Part shown: piece after piece, positions 1-7,491 of the stretch
How positions within the stretch are numbered: the first letter of the stretch is position 1
How the letters are laid out: each line of letters begins with the position of its first letter
NCBI RefSeq assembly: GCF_900102425.1
Contig: NZ_FNBT01000006.1
Location: 186,001 to 250,000, forward strand
DNA length: 64,000 nt
Direction: 5' to 3'
Source: Blastococcus aurantiacus
GTDB lineage: Bacteria > Actinomycetota > Actinomycetes > Mycobacteriales > Geodermatophilaceae
The notes under the pieces: generated by a model
Told to the model about the DNA's origin: nothing
Database searches by the model: none
The model's input: the letters and a program-made list of their open reading frames with translations, nothing else
Made by a program: the position numbers and the translations under genes

Positions 1-722
1 TCTGCGTCGGCGCCGTTCGGCCCGACGGCCGCCATGACGCGCAGCGCCGCCTCGTCTCCCGGGACCGGCATCAGGACCCCGCCCGCCTGCGCCTCGGAGA
101 GCTGGGCCACCCGACCCGCGGCCGCGCGGAGCACCTCGTCGGGGTCGGCGCCGGCGAGCAGCGTGGTCGAGATGTCCATGCCGGCCTGCGCCCAGGCCCG
201 CCGCCGCTCGGCCCGCTCGAGCAGCCGGGCGTTCTCGATGGCCAGCCCGGCCACGGCGGCCAGCGCCTGCGTCGCCTCGACGTCGGCGTCGGTGAACGGG
301 CCGCCGCCCTGCTTCTCGGTCAGGTAGAGGTTGCCGAACACGGCGTCACCCACGCACACCGGGACGCCGAGGAAGGACCGCATGACCGGATGCCCCTCCG
401 GGAAGCCGCCGAAGGCGGGGTGGTCGGCGAGGTCCGCCAGCCGGAGGGTGACCGGCTGGGCCACCAGCAGCCCGAGCAGGCCCTCCCCCGTGGGCGGCGT
501 GCCGATCCGCCGTCGGGTGTCCTCGTCCATGCCATGGATGACGAACCGGTCCAGCCGGCGGCCGTCGGAGCTGAGCACGCCCAGCGCGCCGTAGCTCGCC
601 TCCACGTGCTGCACCGCCGCGCGGACCACCTCGTGCAGGGTCGCCTCGAGATGGCCGCCGTTCGCGGCGGCGAGGACGGCGGCAGCGAGCTCCGGTGTGC
701 TGCGCGGGGTGTCGCCGGTCAT
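1..722 (-). CDS. GAF-domain sensor protein, DevS/DosT-like (C-terminus beyond window)
   Basis: About 240 N-terminal residues are visible; the gene runs off the left edge. Residues ~25-170 form a GAF domain (GVPVCVGDAVFGNLYLTEK and AVAGLAIENARLLERAE are typical). A second GAF-like segment starts near residue 175 (ISTTLLAGADPDEVLRAAA). This tandem arrangement is that of DevS/DosT-type redox or gas-sensing histidine kinases, whose kinase domain would follow outside the window. The ATG is preceded by GGAGG at good spacing. A universal stress protein gene lies 93 bases upstream on the same strand, a pairing typical of DevR/DosR dormancy regulons. Without the C-terminus, a GAF-SpoIIE phosphatase or a GAF-only regulator cannot be excluded. 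Confidence 0.75.
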   Translation of the reverse strand, partial: MTGDTPRSTPELAAAVLAAANGGHLEATLHEVVRAAVQHVEASYGALGVLSSDGRRLDRFVIHGMDEDTRRRIGTPPTGEGLLGLLVAQPVTLRLADLADHPAFGGFPEGHPVMRSFLGVPVCVGDAVFGNLYLTEKQGGGPFTDADVEATQALAAVAGLAIENARLLERAERRRAWAQAGMDISTTLLAGADPDEVLRAAAGRVAQLSEAQAGGVLMPVPGDEAALRVMAAVGPNGADA

Positions 723-815
723 CGGACCTCCACCCCGTCGGGCGGGGTCACGGCCCGACGGTAGGGGGGCCCGCCGACGGCGGGAAGGGGTTGCCGCGGC
801 GTCCCGGACCGCCGC

Positions 816-1328
816 TCACGCGCCACGTGCGACGCGGCGGAGGGGCTGGCGGGGCAGAGCGGGGCGGAGCAGGCGCTTGCCCCCGGTGCCCACCATCACC
901 AGGTCGGCGCCGTGCATCGCCGCGTCCAGGGCCTCGAAGACGGGGCGCTCGAGGATGGCGGTGCGGGTCCGCCCGGTGATGCCGGTCTCGGCGACGGCGC
1001 GGAGGACCAGCGCCTCGAGGTGGTCGCGGGACGCCTGCTGGGTGCGCCGCGGCATCCGGGCGGTGCCTTTCAGCGGGTCATCCTCCGGTGCGTGGAGGAC
1101 GCTGACGGCCACCACCGTGGCCTCGCGCCGGGCGGCCTCGCGCAGGGCCCAGACGAGAGCGCGATGTGCCTCCGCGGACCCGTCCACCTCGACGAGCACC
1201 CAGGGCGCCCGGCGACGCGACGTCGGTGGCGCCCCCCGGGCGCCTTCGCCGTCGTCGGCCCGGAGATCCTCCTGCGGGCGCGCGTGGGGAGTCGGCTCCG
1301 CGTGGGCGTAGGGAGCTGGCCGGCTCAT
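816..1328 (-). CDS. Universal stress protein (UspA family), shortened C-terminus
   Basis: The 170-residue protein has an UspA fold signature: APWVLVEVDGSAEAHRALVWALREAA at ~42-67, the mid-protein VLHAPEDD strand and ADLVMVGTGGKR near residue 146. The N-terminal ~40 residues are polar and non-conserved. After VGTGG the usual ATP-binding continuation (a G-S/T-V motif and a final PVVVV strand) is missing and is replaced by the basic tail RLLRPALPRQPLRRVARGA. ATP binding may therefore be impaired, or the end may be frameshifted. A CAGGAT hexamer 7 bases upstream of the ATG suggests a leaderless start. It lies upstream of the GAF sensor and is probably co-expressed with it. Confidence 0.75.
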   Translation of the reverse strand: MSRPAPYAHAEPTPHARPQEDLRADDGEGARGAPPTSRRRAPWVLVEVDGSAEAHRALVWALREAARREATVVAVSVLHAPEDDPLKGTARMPRRTQQASRDHLEALVLRAVAETGITGRTRTAILERPVFEALDAAMHGADLVMVGTGGKRLLRPALPRQPLRRVARGA

Positions 1329-1363
1329 GCAGACGATCCTGGTCCGCTGGGCGGTCTTTCCAC

Positions 1364-1378
1364 AGGGCCCAAGGGCCT
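1364..1378 (-). promoter_or_regulatory. Possible DevR/DosR-like box upstream of the universal stress gene
   Basis: AGGGCCCAAGGGCCT is an imperfect palindrome resembling the GGGAC-N4-GTCCC core of DevR/DosR boxes. It lies 36-50 bases upstream of the universal stress protein start and 22 bases upstream of its -10-like hexamer CAGGAT. The downstream genes (USP and a GAF sensor) fit a DevR target. The match is by eye only. Confidence 0.35.
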
Positions 1379-1495
1379 CACCGGCGGCGTCCGACCGCTC
1401 TCGCGGCGCCCCGGCCCGGCCCGGCTGCCTCGCCCGGAGGGGGAGTGTGATCTGGGCAACTCAAGAAGGCGGCCGGATCCCCCGATGCGAAGGGT

Positions 1496-3544
1496 ATGGA
1501 GCCACTCCGCCGGTTGCGCGCGACCAGCCTGCTCACCCGGTTCGCCGTGCTGAGCCTGCTGCTCACGATCGCGGTCGGTGTCGTGCTCTCCTCGACGCTG
1601 ACCACCGTCATCGAGGACCGCGCACGTCAGCAGGCCGAGGACGCCGCCCTCATGGCGGTGCGCCTCGGGCTCCAGCCGCAGTTCAGCCGCGCCGACCTCG
1701 CTGCCGGTTTCGACGCCGCGCGACTGGCCGACGTCGAGCAGGCCGTCGACGACGCCTCCGCGCAGTTCGGGGAACGCGGCACGGCGCTGGCCGCCTTCGA
1801 CCCTGTCGAGCTCAAGGTGTTCGGCGCGGACCGGACGATCCTCTACCACTCCGAGCACCCCGAGCTCGTCGGCGAGATCTCGACCTCGGGGGAGCTCCGC
1901 TCCGCGCTCGCCGGGTACGTCGTGTCCGGCTTCGCGCACTCCGCCGACGACGGCGCGGACAGCGAGGACGGCGCGCACCAGCTGCTGGAGGTCTACGTCC
2001 CGCTCCAGTACGACGGCGTCGCCGCGCCGGACGGCGCCATCGAGCTCTACCTGCCCTACGCGCCGGTGGCGGCCGCGGTCCGTGACGACGTCCGCACCAT
2101 GACCGTCACGCTCGGCGTCAGCCTCGCCGTCTTCTACCTGGTCGTCTTCCGGCTGATCGCGTCGGCTTCGACGCGGATGCGCCGGCAGGCGGAGGCGCTG
2201 GGTGCCTCCGCCGACCGCGACCGTCACCGGTCCACGCACGACGCGCTCACCGGGCTGCCCAACTGGGTCCTCCTGCGGGACCGCCTCACGCAGGCGCTCG
2301 CCGCGGCCGCCCGCTCGGAGAGCGAGGTGGCCCTGCTGCTCATCGATCTCGACCGCTTCAAGGAGATCAACGACAGCCTCGGGCACTCCTACGGCGACAA
2401 GCTGCTGGGCCAGGTCGGTCCGCGGCTCCGCTCGGTGCTCCGGGACATGGACACCGTCGGGCGCCTGGGCGGTGACGAGTTCGCCGTCCTGCTCCCGTCG
2501 GTGGACGGCGTCACGGAGGCCGAGGCCGTGGCCGAGCGGCTGCGCCAGGCCCTCCACCAGCCCTTCGACGTCGACGGCGTCATCCTCGACGTGGAGGCCA
2601 GCATCGGCATCGTGCTGTCCCCCTGGCACGGCGCAGACAGCGAGGAGCTGCGCCGCAACGCCGACATCGCGATGTACGCCGCCAAGGAGCTGAAGGCCGG
2701 CGCGGTCGTCTTCCAGCCCGAGGTGCATGCCACCACCCCGGTGCGGCTGTCCGTCCTGGGTGACCTCCGGCGCGCCCTCGACAACGACGGCGAGCTGTTC
2801 CTGCACTACCAGCCCAAGGTCGCCCTGGACGGCGAGCGGATCGAGGGCATGGAGGCCCTGCTGCGCTGGCAGCACCCCACCCAGGGGCTCATCCCCCCGG
2901 GCGAGTTCATCCCGGTGGCCGAGGGGACCGGCATCATCCTGCGGCTGACCGAGCGGGTGCTGGACCTGGCCCTCGCCCAGCAGCGGTGCTGGGTGGACGC
3001 CGGCACCGCTGTCCCGGTAGCGGTCAACCTCTCCACGCGCTGCCTGCTCGACGCCGGCCTGCCCGACCGGGTGCAGCGGCTGCTCGCCGAGCACGGGGTG
3101 CCGGCCGCCCTGCTGCGGCTCGAGGTCACCGAGAGCGCGGTCATGGGCGACGCGGCCCGCTGCATGGACGTCCTGCAGCGGCTGCACGACCTGGGCGTGC
3201 ACCTCTCCATCGACGACTTCGGCACCGGGTACAGCTCGATGGCCTACCTCCGCCGGCTGCCGGTCGACGAGCTGAAGATCGACCGCTCGTTCGTCCTGGG
3301 CATGACCACCACCTCGCAGGACCTGGTCCTGGTGCGCACCGCGATCGACCTGGGGCACAACCTGGGCCTGACGGTCGTGGCGGAGGGCGTCGAAGGGGGC
3401 GAGCACGTCGTCGCGCTGCGGGCGCTCGGGTGCGACGTGGCCCAGGGCTACCACTACGGCCGGCCGATGGCGGCCGGCCCGATGAGCGAGGTGCTGTCCC
3501 GGATGGGCACGATCCACCAGGGCCAGGTGCCCTCGGACCGCTGA
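1496..3544 (+). CDS. Membrane-bound GGDEF-EAL cyclic-di-GMP protein
   Basis: This 682-residue protein makes and/or degrades cyclic di-GMP. TM1 is at ~15-37, an extracytoplasmic sensor region lies at ~38-198, and TM2 (VTLGVSLAVFYLVVFRLI) is at ~200-220. The GGDEF domain (DALTGLPN near 250) has an intact GGDEF active site at 325-329. The EAL domain has EAL at 453-455, EVTESAVM, DDFGTGYSS at ~573 and KIDRSFV. All key catalytic residues look intact in both domains, so either activity is possible. The start lacks a clear Shine-Dalgarno. No partner gene sits in an operon with it; a tRNA on the opposite strand follows 26 bases after the stop. Confidence 0.93.
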   Translation: MEPLRRLRATSLLTRFAVLSLLLTIAVGVVLSSTLTTVIEDRARQQAEDAALMAVRLGLQPQFSRADLAAGFDAARLADVEQAVDDASAQFGERGTALAAFDPVELKVFGADRTILYHSEHPELVGEISTSGELRSALAGYVVSGFAHSADDGADSEDGAHQLLEVYVPLQYDGVAAPDGAIELYLPYAPVAAAVRDDVRTMTVTLGVSLAVFYLVVFRLIASASTRMRRQAEALGASADRDRHRSTHDALTGLPNWVLLRDRLTQALAAAARSESEVALLLIDLDRFKEINDSLGHSYGDKLLGQVGPRLRSVLRDMDTVGRLGGDEFAVLLPSVDGVTEAEAVAERLRQALHQPFDVDGVILDVEASIGIVLSPWHGADSEELRRNADIAMYAAKELKAGAVVFQPEVHATTPVRLSVLGDLRRALDNDGELFLHYQPKVALDGERIEGMEALLRWQHPTQGLIPPGEFIPVAEGTGIILRLTERVLDLALAQQRCWVDAGTAVPVAVNLSTRCLLDAGLPDRVQRLLAEHGVPAALLRLEVTESAVMGDAARCMDVLQRLHDLGVHLSIDDFGTGYSSMAYLRRLPVDELKIDRSFVLGMTTTSQDLVLVRTAIDLGHNLGLTVVAEGVEGGEHVVALRALGCDVAQGYHYGRPMAAGPMSEVLSRMGTIHQGQVPSDR

Positions 3545-3570
3545 TCACCTGCGCCCGAGGGATCGATGCG

Positions 3571-3644
3571 TGGAGCGGGTGACGAGAATCGAACTCGCAC
3601 TGTCAGCTTGGGAAGCTGATGTTCTACCATTGAACTACACCCGC
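3571..3644 (-). tRNA. tRNA-Gly (anticodon CCC)
   Basis: The complement folds as a 74-base tRNA including an encoded CCA. The acceptor stem is GCGGGTG/CACCCGC, the D arm contains TTCAATGGTAGAAC, the anticodon stem TCAGC/GCTGA closes the loop TTCCCAA (CCC at 34-36), and the T arm carries GTTCGATTC. The short D-loop form is typical of bacterial tRNA-Gly. Confidence 0.96.
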
Positions 3645-3799
3645 GTACCGCTCTGACCTGCGCACTTCCCGAGCAGACCCACGGCCGGCGGCCGAGCGAG
3701 CGATCGCGGTGAGATTACACGAAGCGCCCGCTGCGTCGACCGGCGGGAGCGGCCCTCGAGGCGCCCACTCCGCCTGTCCGCCCCGGAGGAGGCCCGACG

Positions 3800-4420
3800 A
3801 TGCAGGCGTACGACCTCAAGCGCGAGCGCAGGGACCTGTACGCGCCAGGACGCGAGTTCGCGGTCGTCGACGTGCCGGAGATGGCGTTCCTGATGGTCGA
3901 CGGGCACGGCGATCCCAACACCGCGCCGGCCTACCGTGCCGCCGTCGAGGCGCTGTACACCGCCGCCTACGCGGCACGGGCCGTGGCGAAGGCGGCGCTG
4001 GGGCGGGTCCATGTCGTGGCCCCGCTGGAAGGGCTGTGGACCGCTGCCGACCTGGCCGTCTTCCGCACCCGGGACAAGAGCGCGTGGAACTGGACGATGA
4101 TGATCGCCCAGCCCGACTGGCTGACCCCGGAGATGGTGGACGAGGCGCTGACAGCGGCCCGGAGGAAGAAGGGGGCGCCCGCGGCGCTCGACCTGCTGCG
4201 CTTCGAGCGCTACGCCGAGGACCGGAGCGTGCAGGTCCTGCACGTGGGTCCCTACGACGACGAGGGCCCGACGCTCGCCCGCCTGCACGACGAGTACCTC
4301 CCGGAGAACGGGCTCGTGCCGACCGGGCGGCACCACGAGATCTACCTCTCCGACCCGCGGCGGATCGAGCCCGCCAGTCGCCGGACCGTCCTCCGCCAGC
4401 CCGTGGCCCCGGCTGCCTGA
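3800..4420 (+). CDS. GyrI-like small-molecule-binding domain protein
   Basis: The 206-residue protein matches stand-alone GyrI-like proteins: a MAFLMVDGHGDPN strand near residue 30, LEGLWTAADL, the SAWNWTMMIAQPDW segment, and the closing TGRHHEIYLSDPRR strand near 180. The family shares the effector-binding fold of AraC/MerR regulators and SOUL proteins; free-standing members are thought to bind or hydrolyse small molecules. No DNA-binding domain is present. A GGAGGA Shine-Dalgarno precedes the ATG. It is followed by the two-component block but separated from it by an operator-like palindrome, so it is probably a separate transcript. Confidence 0.85.
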   Translation: MQAYDLKRERRDLYAPGREFAVVDVPEMAFLMVDGHGDPNTAPAYRAAVEALYTAAYAARAVAKAALGRVHVVAPLEGLWTAADLAVFRTRDKSAWNWTMMIAQPDWLTPEMVDEALTAARRKKGAPAALDLLRFERYAEDRSVQVLHVGPYDDEGPTLARLHDEYLPENGLVPTGRHHEIYLSDPRRIEPASRRTVLRQPVAPAA

Positions 4421-4447
4421 CCTCGGCCCCGCCCTGTTGCACCCGTT

Positions 4448-4503
4448 GGATGAGAGCTCTCTCATCCAGCTCTCACGCGCAGGTCACCGGTCCGGTGCAG
4501 GCT
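4448..4503 (+). promoter_or_regulatory. Promoter/operator 1 of the two-component regulon
   Basis: A perfect 9-2-9 palindrome (GGATGAGAG-CT-CTCTCATCC, 4448-4467) overlaps a direct repeat, CTCATCC (4461-4467)-AGCT-CTCACGC (4472-4478), in OmpR-type 7-4-7 spacing. Nineteen bases later comes CAGGCT (4498-4503), six bases before the GTG of the small acidic protein gene. The same geometry recurs at 7442-7484 and 8752-8794. The RR encoded downstream is the obvious candidate ligand. Confidence 0.6.
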
Positions 4504-4509
4504 GGGCCC

Positions 4510-4836
4510 GTGCGCATCCGCCCGGCCCTGCTCGCGGCCTCGGCGGTCGTGCTGCTCGCCGTGCTGCTCGGGGGATGGTTGCTGATGCGGCCGGTCGACC
4601 CGGCCGGCGGCACGGTGCCGGCGCCGATCACCGTGCCCGGCCGGCCGTCGGGCACGGTCTCACCGACCCCGCCGCCGACCGGGACGCCGCCGGACCCCGT
4701 CCCGGTGCCGGGTGACGTGGTCCCCCCACCACCGGTGCCTGACGACGACGGCCCGGACGACGACGGCCCGGATGACGACGGCCCGGACGACGACGGCCCG
4801 GATGACGACGGCCCGGATGACGACGATGGCGGCTGA
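4510..4836 (+). CDS. Small membrane-anchored acidic repeat protein
   Basis: This 108-residue protein starts with a short basic stretch and one hydrophobic helix (ALLAASAVVLLAVLLGGWLLM, ~5-26). A Pro/Thr/Gly-rich spacer (~30-75) follows, then an acidic tail of DDDGP pentapeptides encoded by a 15-base tandem repeat. Topology predicts an anchored protein with an extracytoplasmic polyanionic tail. The GTG start is chosen because CAGGCT sits six bases upstream, giving a likely leaderless mRNA. Its 3' end overlaps the histidine kinase start by 11 bases, so the two are translationally linked. I recognise no family; cation binding or cell-wall contact sensing is only a guess. Confidence 0.6.
   Translation: MRIRPALLAASAVVLLAVLLGGWLLMRPVDPAGGTVPAPITVPGRPSGTVSPTPPPTGTPPDPVPVPGDVVPPPPVPDDDGPDDDGPDDDGPDDDGPDDDGPDDDDGG
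4741..4824 (+). repeat. 15-base tandem repeat encoding DDDGP
   Basis: About five and a half units of GACGACGACGGCCCG, with GAC/GAT variation, sit at the 3' end of the small acidic gene and run up to the kinase ATG. The unit length is a multiple of three, so gains or losses change tail length without a frameshift. Confidence 0.9.
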
Positions 4837-6280
4837 CCGCCACACCCTGGGACGGTGGGCGCCGCGGGCGGCGCGCACCCGCATCATCGGCTGGGTCCTC
4901 CTCCTGGTGCTGCTCGCCCTGGCGCTGGTCACCTTCGTCACCTGGCGATTGCTGATCCGGACCATCGACGAGCGCATGGACACCGCGCTGCGGGCCGAGG
5001 TCGAGGAGTTCACCCAGATCGCATCGGCCGACGTCGACCCGGACACCGGTCGTCCCTTCGCCACCGTCGACGACGTCCTGCAGACCCTGATCACCTACAA
5101 CCTGGCCCGACCCAACGAGAAGTTCCTCGGCTACGTCGACGGGCGGTACCGCTTCCAGAGCCGGATCGAGGCGCCGATCCTGCTCAGCGAGGACCCCGCC
5201 TTCACGGCGCTGGCCGGCTCGGTGACGGACACCGCGATGGGCAGCTACGACAGCGCGGCCGGCGAGGTCCGCTACCTGGCCGTCCCGGTGACACTGGCGA
5301 GCGATCCGTCGCGGGGGGTCGCCGTCGTGGCCTACTTCGCCGACCAGGAACGGGAGTCCGCCGACGAGTCCGCCCAGCTCATGCTGGCCGTGGGCGCGGG
5401 CACGATGCTCCTCGCCGCTGCCGGCGCCTGGGTGGTGGCGGGCCGGGTGCTGCAGCCGGTCCGGGACGTCGCGGCCACCGCCCACGGCATCACCGAGACC
5501 GACCTCTCCGGCCGCATCCCGGTGGACGGCCGGCCGGGAGACGAACTCACCGAGCTGGCCGTGACGGTCAACGCCATGCTGGACCGGGTGGAGCGCGGCG
5601 TCGCGGCGCAGCGGCGCTTCCTGGACGACGCGGGGCACGAGCTGCGCACGCCGATCACCATCGTGCGCGGGCACCTGGACGTGCTGGACCCCGCCGATCC
5701 GGCCGACGTCCGCGAGACCGTGGCGCTGGTCGACGACGAGCTGGACCGGATGAACCGGCTCGTGTCGGACCTCCTGCTGCTCGCGCGGGCCGAGCAGCCC
5801 GCCTTCGTGCGACCGCAGCCGGTGGACGTCGCCGCCCTGACCGCCGACGTGTTCGGCAAGGTGCGCCGTCTTGCCGAGCGCGAGTGGGTGCTGGAGACCG
5901 CCGCGGACGCCGACGTGCCGCTCGATCCGCAGCGGGTGACCCAGGCGCTGGTGGCGCTGGCGGACAACGCCGCCAGGTACACCGCGCCCGGTGACCGGAT
6001 CGCGCTCGGCAGCCAGGTGTCCGGCGGCGAGCTGCGCTTCTGGGTGTCCGACTCCGGACCGGGGATCGCCGAGGAGGACCGCGCGCGGGTGTTCGAGCGG
6101 TTCGCCCGAGGCGCCGCCGGTGCCCGCCGGTCCGACGGTGCGGGGCTCGGGCTGTCGATCGTCCAGGCCATCGCAGCGGCCCACGGAGGGCGCGTCCTGC
6201 TCGACGGCCGGCCGGGGTCCGGCGCCACGTTCACCGTCGTCCTGCCGGCCGACGCCCACCGTCCGCAGGAGGACCCATGA
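4826..6280 (+). CDS. Two-component sensor histidine kinase
   Basis: This 484-residue classical HK has TM1 at ~20-42, an extracytoplasmic sensor of ~145 residues, TM2 at ~188-212 and a HAMP linker (VLQPVRDVAATAHGITETDLSGRIP). The HisKA dimer domain carries the phospho-acceptor His271 in FLDDAGHELRTPIT. The HATPase domain has an N box (ALADNAARYT), G1 (DSGPGI) and G2 (GAGLGLSIV). The start at the ATG of MAADRHTLG is preferred over upstream GTGs, which would translate the repeat out of frame. It overlaps the preceding acidic gene by 11 bases and the RR by 4 (ATGA), so the three form one operon. Confidence 0.93.
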   Translation: MAADRHTLGRWAPRAARTRIIGWVLLLVLLALALVTFVTWRLLIRTIDERMDTALRAEVEEFTQIASADVDPDTGRPFATVDDVLQTLITYNLARPNEKFLGYVDGRYRFQSRIEAPILLSEDPAFTALAGSVTDTAMGSYDSAAGEVRYLAVPVTLASDPSRGVAVVAYFADQERESADESAQLMLAVGAGTMLLAAAGAWVVAGRVLQPVRDVAATAHGITETDLSGRIPVDGRPGDELTELAVTVNAMLDRVERGVAAQRRFLDDAGHELRTPITIVRGHLDVLDPADPADVRETVALVDDELDRMNRLVSDLLLLARAEQPAFVRPQPVDVAALTADVFGKVRRLAEREWVLETAADADVPLDPQRVTQALVALADNAARYTAPGDRIALGSQVSGGELRFWVSDSGPGIAEEDRARVFERFARGAAGARRSDGAGLGLSIVQAIAAAHGGRVLLDGRPGSGATFTVVLPADAHRPQEDP

Positions 6281-6939
6281 GCCGCGTGCTGATCGCCGAG
6301 GACGAGCCCCGCATCGCCTCCTTCATCGAGAAGGGGCTGCGGGCCAACGGGTTCTCGACCTCCGTGGCGGCCGACGGGGGCGCCGCCCGCACGCAGGCGG
6401 CCAGCGGGGAGTTCGACCTGCTGGTCCTGGACATCGGACTGCCGGTCATGGACGGCTTCGAGGTGCTGCGCCGGCTGCGCGCCGAGCGGAACCCCATCCC
6501 GGTGATCATCCTGACCGCGCGGGACAGCGTGCAGGACACCGTGGCGGGGCTGGAGGGCGGCGCGGACGACTACATGCCCAAGCCCTTCCGGTTCGAGGAG
6601 CTGCTCGCCCGGGTGCGGCTGCGGCTGGCGACCGACCGCACGGTCGAGCTCACCGTGCTCACCTGCGGCGAGCTGTCCCTGGACCTCCGTACCCGCCGGG
6701 CGCGGGTCGGGGACGCGACGGTCGACCTGTCCGCGCGGGAGTTCGCGCTGGCCGAGACGTTCCTGCGGCACCCGGGCCAGGTGCTGGCGCGGGAGCAACT
6801 GCTCAGCCACGTGTGGGGCTATGACTTCGACCCGGGTTCCAACGTGGTCGACGTCTACGTGCGGTACCTGCGCCGGAAGATCGGCGCCGACCGGATCGAG
6901 ACGGTGCGCGGGATGGGCTACCGCCTCGTCGAGGACTGA
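6277..6939 (+). CDS. OmpR/PhoB-family response regulator
   Basis: This is a 220-residue response regulator. The receiver domain has the acidic pair EDE (8-10), phospho-acceptor Asp52 (LLVLDIGLPVMDG), the LTARD switch Thr and Lys near 102 (PKPF). A winged-helix DNA-binding domain (~130-218) ends in VVDVYVRYLRRKIG and TVRGMGYRL. It overlaps the kinase by four bases. Members of this family bind tandem direct repeats. The CTCATC 7-4-7 repeats in front of its own operon and of two neighbouring genes are its probable sites. The regulon reading is an inference from spacing and sequence. Confidence 0.95.
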   Translation: MSRVLIAEDEPRIASFIEKGLRANGFSTSVAADGGAARTQAASGEFDLLVLDIGLPVMDGFEVLRRLRAERNPIPVIILTARDSVQDTVAGLEGGADDYMPKPFRFEELLARVRLRLATDRTVELTVLTCGELSLDLRTRRARVGDATVDLSAREFALAETFLRHPGQVLAREQLLSHVWGYDFDPGSNVVDVYVRYLRRKIGADRIETVRGMGYRLVED

Positions 6940-6951
6940 CCGGTACGACGG

Positions 6952-7001
6952 GACCGCCGGCCCGCACGCTTCCCCGGGGCGGGGCGCGCGGACCGGCGGT
7001 C
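6952..7001. terminator. Long-loop hairpin between converging genes
   Basis: GACCGCCGG (6952-6960) pairs with CCGGCGGTC (6993-7001) across a GC-rich loop. It lies between the RR stop and the stop of the convergent acidic protein gene and may serve both strands. There is no T-tract. Confidence 0.4.
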
Positions 7002-7019
7002 GCGGCGGTGCGGCCGGGA

Positions 7020-7400
7020 TCAGTTGTCGGGGGAGGCCGCGGACTGGGCCGACTGGGCGGTCTGGGCGGTCTGGACGTCGTCCGGGGTGGCGTCGTCCGG
7101 GGTGGCGTCGTCCGGGGTGGCGTCGTCGGGGGTGGCCGTGTCGGGCGAGGCGTCGTCGGTGCTGTCGATGGCGCTCTCGTTCGGGGAGTCGGCGCTCTCG
7201 GGCGAGGCGTCCACCGGCGCGTCGACCGGCGCTTCGACCGGGGCGTCGGCCGGGGCGTCGACGGCGGCGACCGAGACGCCGGCGGGGAGTGGCCGGTCGC
7301 GGTCGTCGTCGGCAGCCGCGACGCCGATGCCGGTGGCGCCCAGGCCGGTCAGCGCTGCGCCGAAGGTGACGATCTTCCAGGTGGCGGGGCGGTGGGTCAT
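7020..7400 (-). CDS. Exported acidic low-complexity protein
   Basis: This 126-residue protein begins with a signal peptide (KIVTFGAALTGLGATGIGVAAA; a cut near AAA-DD is plausible). The rest is almost entirely Asp, Ala, Pro, Ser and Thr. It comprises an APVDAPVDA block, a Ser-rich acidic middle, four TPDDA units encoded by a 15-base tandem repeat, and a TAQTAQSAQSA tail. A GAGGAG Shine-Dalgarno supports the ATG. Its promoter carries the same direct repeat and spacing as the two-component operon, and the protein resembles the operon's own DDDGP protein in composition. No family recognised; I infer a cell-envelope polyanion controlled by the neighbouring RR. Confidence 0.65.
   Translation of the reverse strand: MTHRPATWKIVTFGAALTGLGATGIGVAAADDDRDRPLPAGVSVAAVDAPADAPVEAPVDAPVDASPESADSPNESAIDSTDDASPDTATPDDATPDDATPDDATPDDVQTAQTAQSAQSAASPDN
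7076..7135 (-). repeat. 15-base tandem repeat encoding TPDDA
   Basis: Four units of TCGTCCGGGGTGGCG (plus strand; the last unit diverges) encode TPDDA pentapeptides in the exported acidic protein. As in the DDDGP repeat 2.3 kb away, the unit is 15 bases and encodes paired aspartates. Confidence 0.85.
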
Positions 7401-7441
7401 GTCGTGCTCCTCGTGCTGGGGGGTCTCGCTCGGACGACTCC

Positions 7442-7484
7442 AGGTTCTCCACCGGAGGTGAGGGGTCGGGGAGAGACCGATGAG
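7442..7484 (-). promoter_or_regulatory. Promoter/operator 2 of the two-component regulon
   Basis: Read on the minus strand: CTCATCG (7484-7478), GTCT, CTCCCCG (7473-7467), then exactly 19 bases, then GAACCT (7447-7442) as the -10. The predicted start is near 7436, giving a ~36-base leader with a Shine-Dalgarno before the ATG at 7400. A palindrome-like CGATGAGGGCTCTCTCATCC (7479-7498) matches 18 of 20 bases of the site at 4448-4467. Confidence 0.6.
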
Positions 7485-7491
7485 GGCTCTC

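Noticed and set aside
4741-7135. CRISPR-like array from short direct repeats
   Set aside because: The units are contiguous 15-base coding repeats without spacers, inside two reading frames.
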